Below, in pieces: positions 62,492 through 64,000 of a stretch of DNA of 64,000 nucleotides; position 1 is the first letter of the stretch, and the number at the start of each line of letters is the position of its first letter. The notes below the pieces were generated by a model that was given only the letters and a program-made list of their open reading frames with translations, was not told the DNA's origin and searched no databases. The DNA is taken from NCBI GenBank assembly GCA_023300185.1, contig CP097092.1, positions 682,001-746,000 of the forward strand. The letters run 5' to 3'. This DNA is from Lancefieldella parvula (lineage in GTDB: Bacteria > Actinomycetota > Coriobacteriia > Coriobacteriales > Atopobiaceae). A program made the position numbers and the translations under genes.

Positions 62492-62986
62492 TTAGGCTAC
62501 AAAATGAAATGCGTCACGAGGTGTTTTATCGTGTCCAACTACCTTGCCGCAATACACAAAACCAGCATGCATAAGTGTCGTAGTCATAGCGACATTTGCT
62601 TCATGAGTATCTGCGCGAACGTTTGAATAGTTTTCGCAAATCCAATTGAATATAAAAGAGGCAATTCCGTGACCTGTATATTTAACAGCCACTCGGTGAA
62701 TAACAACGTAATCCAGGCTGTTTATCCAAGCGCCTTCAGCAATATTGACGTATGCCTCGTCAGGACCGGGTAAGAGCGAAAAACAACCAATAATTTCTTC
62801 AGATGTTTCATCTTCAGCGACTACAAAAAGACCACATCTTTCATAATCAGCAACAGCGTCTTCTAAAAGAGGATAGTTCTCATTCCATTGAAACGTGTTA
62901 TTTTGCTGATACATAGTCTGACGACCTATGTCGTACAAATCTGCAACAGCGCAGAGGTCTTTAGCAGCAGCTCTTCTAATGTGCAT
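62492..62986 (-). CDS. GNAT-family N-acetyltransferase
   Basis: A 164-residue acetyltransferase-like protein. MHIRRAAAKDLCAVADLYD is the usual GNAT opening. LFVVAEDETSEEIIGCFSLL is the central strand pair. The acetyl-CoA loop area, LDYVVIHRVAVKYTGHGIASFI, has a G-x-G in place of the common Q/RxxGxG/A. DTHEANVAMTTTLMHAGFVYCGKV follows. The stop of the upstream epimerase overlaps its ATG by one base. The substrate is unknown. Confidence 0.82.
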   Translation of the reverse strand: MHIRRAAAKDLCAVADLYDIGRQTMYQQNNTFQWNENYPLLEDAVADYERCGLFVVAEDETSEEIIGCFSLLPGPDEAYVNIAEGAWINSLDYVVIHRVAVKYTGHGIASFIFNWICENYSNVRADTHEANVAMTTTLMHAGFVYCGKVVGHDKTPRDAFHFVA

Positions 62987-63885
62987 TAGAAGACCCTGAT
63001 ATTCAATGTTTTAGCTATACTTTGGCCAGGCTCAAGGCTTATGATGCCTGGTTTATGCTCAAAGACACCGTCGGTATCAACAGTATCTGCAATGCCGCAC
63101 CATGGCTCAAGAGCAACAAATGGACAACCAGGAGCAGCACTCCAAATGCCCAGATAATCAAAGCCTTCAAAGTCCATCTGAATGCCATGAATCTCAGACG
63201 AAGCTTCTGCATTAACCGTCAGCGTAATACGCCTATCGGGAACATCCTCAAGTGTGATGGTCTTCTTGCGATCAATAAGTTCCCAAGACAGAGGAAGCGT
63301 GTTAGAGTCCACGATAAGCCTTTGTGGAGTTGTGTAGTCACAAAGTCCATCGTCGGTAATAGAAGGGCCGTAGCTGGTCCAGGAGCGCGTAAATAAGAGG
63401 TGATACTGGTCCAAAGAGGCTGCCTCAACTCCCGGTACAGGAATGTTGAACGCAGGATGCGCACCAAGGGTAAATGGCAGCTCAACGTTTCCCGTATTGG
63501 TGACCTCATACGTTTGCGTCAGCGTATCACCAGCTACCGAGAAGATCAGCTTAAGTTCAAAGTCATAGGGATAAGACTTGCGAGTCTCTTCGGTACTTTT
63601 TAGCTGGAGCGTTACAGAAGAGGGACTCTGCTCGACAACCTCAAACTGGTTGAGGCGAGCAAGTCCATGACGTGCAAGAGAGATGGTGCCTTCCGCAGAC
63701 TCTGCCTTGCTGTCTTTTAAGACACCAACAATGGGGAAGAGGATGGGAGCACGTCTTGGCCACCAGTTGGCATCTCCCTGCCAGAGGTATTCCGACTCAC
63801 CTTTACGCAAGCTCATGAGCTGTGCGCCCATGGTGTCAATTGAAGCGGTAAGAGAGTCGTTAGAAATAGAAATAATTTCAGACAT
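62986..63885 (-). CDS. Aldose 1-epimerase family protein (LacX-like)
   Basis: A 299-residue galactose-mutarotase-fold protein. It starts ISNDSLTASIDTMGAQLMSL and has WWPRRAPILFPIVGVL and RHGLARLNQFEVVE. The catalytic-histidine stretch FTLGAHPAFNIPV and the C-terminal glutamate region FVALEPWCGIADTVD are present. This is the LacX/YihR branch rather than classical GalM. It probably equilibrates sugar anomers or hexose-6-phosphates. It is coupled to the GNAT gene. Confidence 0.85.
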   Translation of the reverse strand: MSEIISISNDSLTASIDTMGAQLMSLRKGESEYLWQGDANWWPRRAPILFPIVGVLKDSKAESAEGTISLARHGLARLNQFEVVEQSPSSVTLQLKSTEETRKSYPYDFELKLIFSVAGDTLTQTYEVTNTGNVELPFTLGAHPAFNIPVPGVEAASLDQYHLLFTRSWTSYGPSITDDGLCDYTTPQRLIVDSNTLPLSWELIDRKKTITLEDVPDRRITLTVNAEASSEIHGIQMDFEGFDYLGIWSAAPGCPFVALEPWCGIADTVDTDGVFEHKPGIISLEPGQSIAKTLNIRVF

Positions 63886-63906
63886 AGATGCCTCCAGCTA
63901 AAGAAT

Positions 63907-63932
63907 AAGCCAGCCTCTTTTGAGACTGGCTT
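63907..63932 (-). terminator. Terminator of the unit entering from the right
   Basis: AAGCCAG / CTGGCTT with a 12-base loop is followed on the minus strand by ATTCTTTA. It lies 29 bases past the stop at 63961. Confidence 0.5.
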
Positions 63933-63960
63933 AGTATATCAAGTGAGAAGGGCAGGAAGA

Positions 63961-64000
63961 CTAGTTGTTGTCTGCCATCTGAGCCTGAACAGCAGTGATT
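63961..64000 (-). CDS. C-terminal end of an unidentified protein (partial)
   Basis: The minus strand reads ...ITAVQAQMADNN followed by TAG, with a terminator beyond. Only twelve residues are in the window, too few to name the protein. Confidence 0.5.
   Translation of the reverse strand, partial: ITAVQAQMADNN

Overview
The window looks like a chromosomal segment of a moderate-GC anaerobic actinobacterium of the class Coriobacteriia, most likely the Atopobium/Lancefieldella/Olsenella group. This is inferred from the protein set rather than from any marker gene. The metabolism is fermentative: PTS enzyme I, PfkB-type sugar-phosphate kinase, AdhE, acetate kinase, catabolic-type glutamate dehydrogenase and formate-tetrahydrofolate ligase, with no respiratory genes. 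Gram-positive traits are also present: two LPXTG surface proteins, lipobox lipoproteins and strong AAGGAGG ribosome sites.

Layout. 1-5.9 kb: the end of asd, tRNA-Arg, a PatB-type C-S lyase, tRNA-His and tRNA-Lys, pfkB and ptsI. 5.9-7.9 kb: a lipid kinase and an ABC-2 permease without an ATPase. 7.9-17.1 kb: a maltodextrin locus, with a GntR/UTRA regulator divergent from a six-gene operon (binding lipoprotein, two permeases, MsmK-like ATPase, MalQ, glycogen phosphorylase). 17.3-19.2 kb: LPXTG protein 1. 19.8-31.9 kb: tRNA-Gly and tRNA-Pro, gdhA, mpg, carA-carB behind a PyrR-like attenuator, tRNA-Leu, tig-clpP-clpX and a family-8 glycosyltransferase. 31.9-36.3 kb: TatD, TcdA and valS. 36.4-41.6 kb: a folate/one-carbon operon (fhs, cyclodeaminase, folD, folE, folC). 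41.7-47.5 kb: a membrane zinc-ribbon protein, thrS, a GC-rich PLP-fold pseudoenzyme and adhE. 47.7-64 kb: an unrecognised nuclease-like protein, folA-thyA and associated small genes, a lipid kinase/HD/membrane-protein cluster, rnd, a zinc peptidase, xseA-xseB-HIT, ackA, LPXTG protein 2, a GNAT acetyltransferase and an aldose epimerase.

Three features stand out beyond the gene list. (1) At least ten conserved genes carry small frameshifts, almost all explained by one surplus base. Repeated contexts are CTT|A, GCT|A and GGG|A. They are either insertion errors in the sequence or an unusual +1 frameshifting habit. (2) The octamer GGCGAGAA occurs about 24 times by my eye count against about 2 expected. 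It is often just after stop codons and twice forms hairpins, as DNA-uptake words do in other bacteria. (3) At least three small non-coding palindromic repeat families are present: A at 352 and 19342, B at 47700 and 62270, and hairpin C at 61989 and 62405.

No insertion sequence, prophage, CRISPR array or rRNA was seen. All functional calls come from reading motifs and remembered family patterns; no database search was run.
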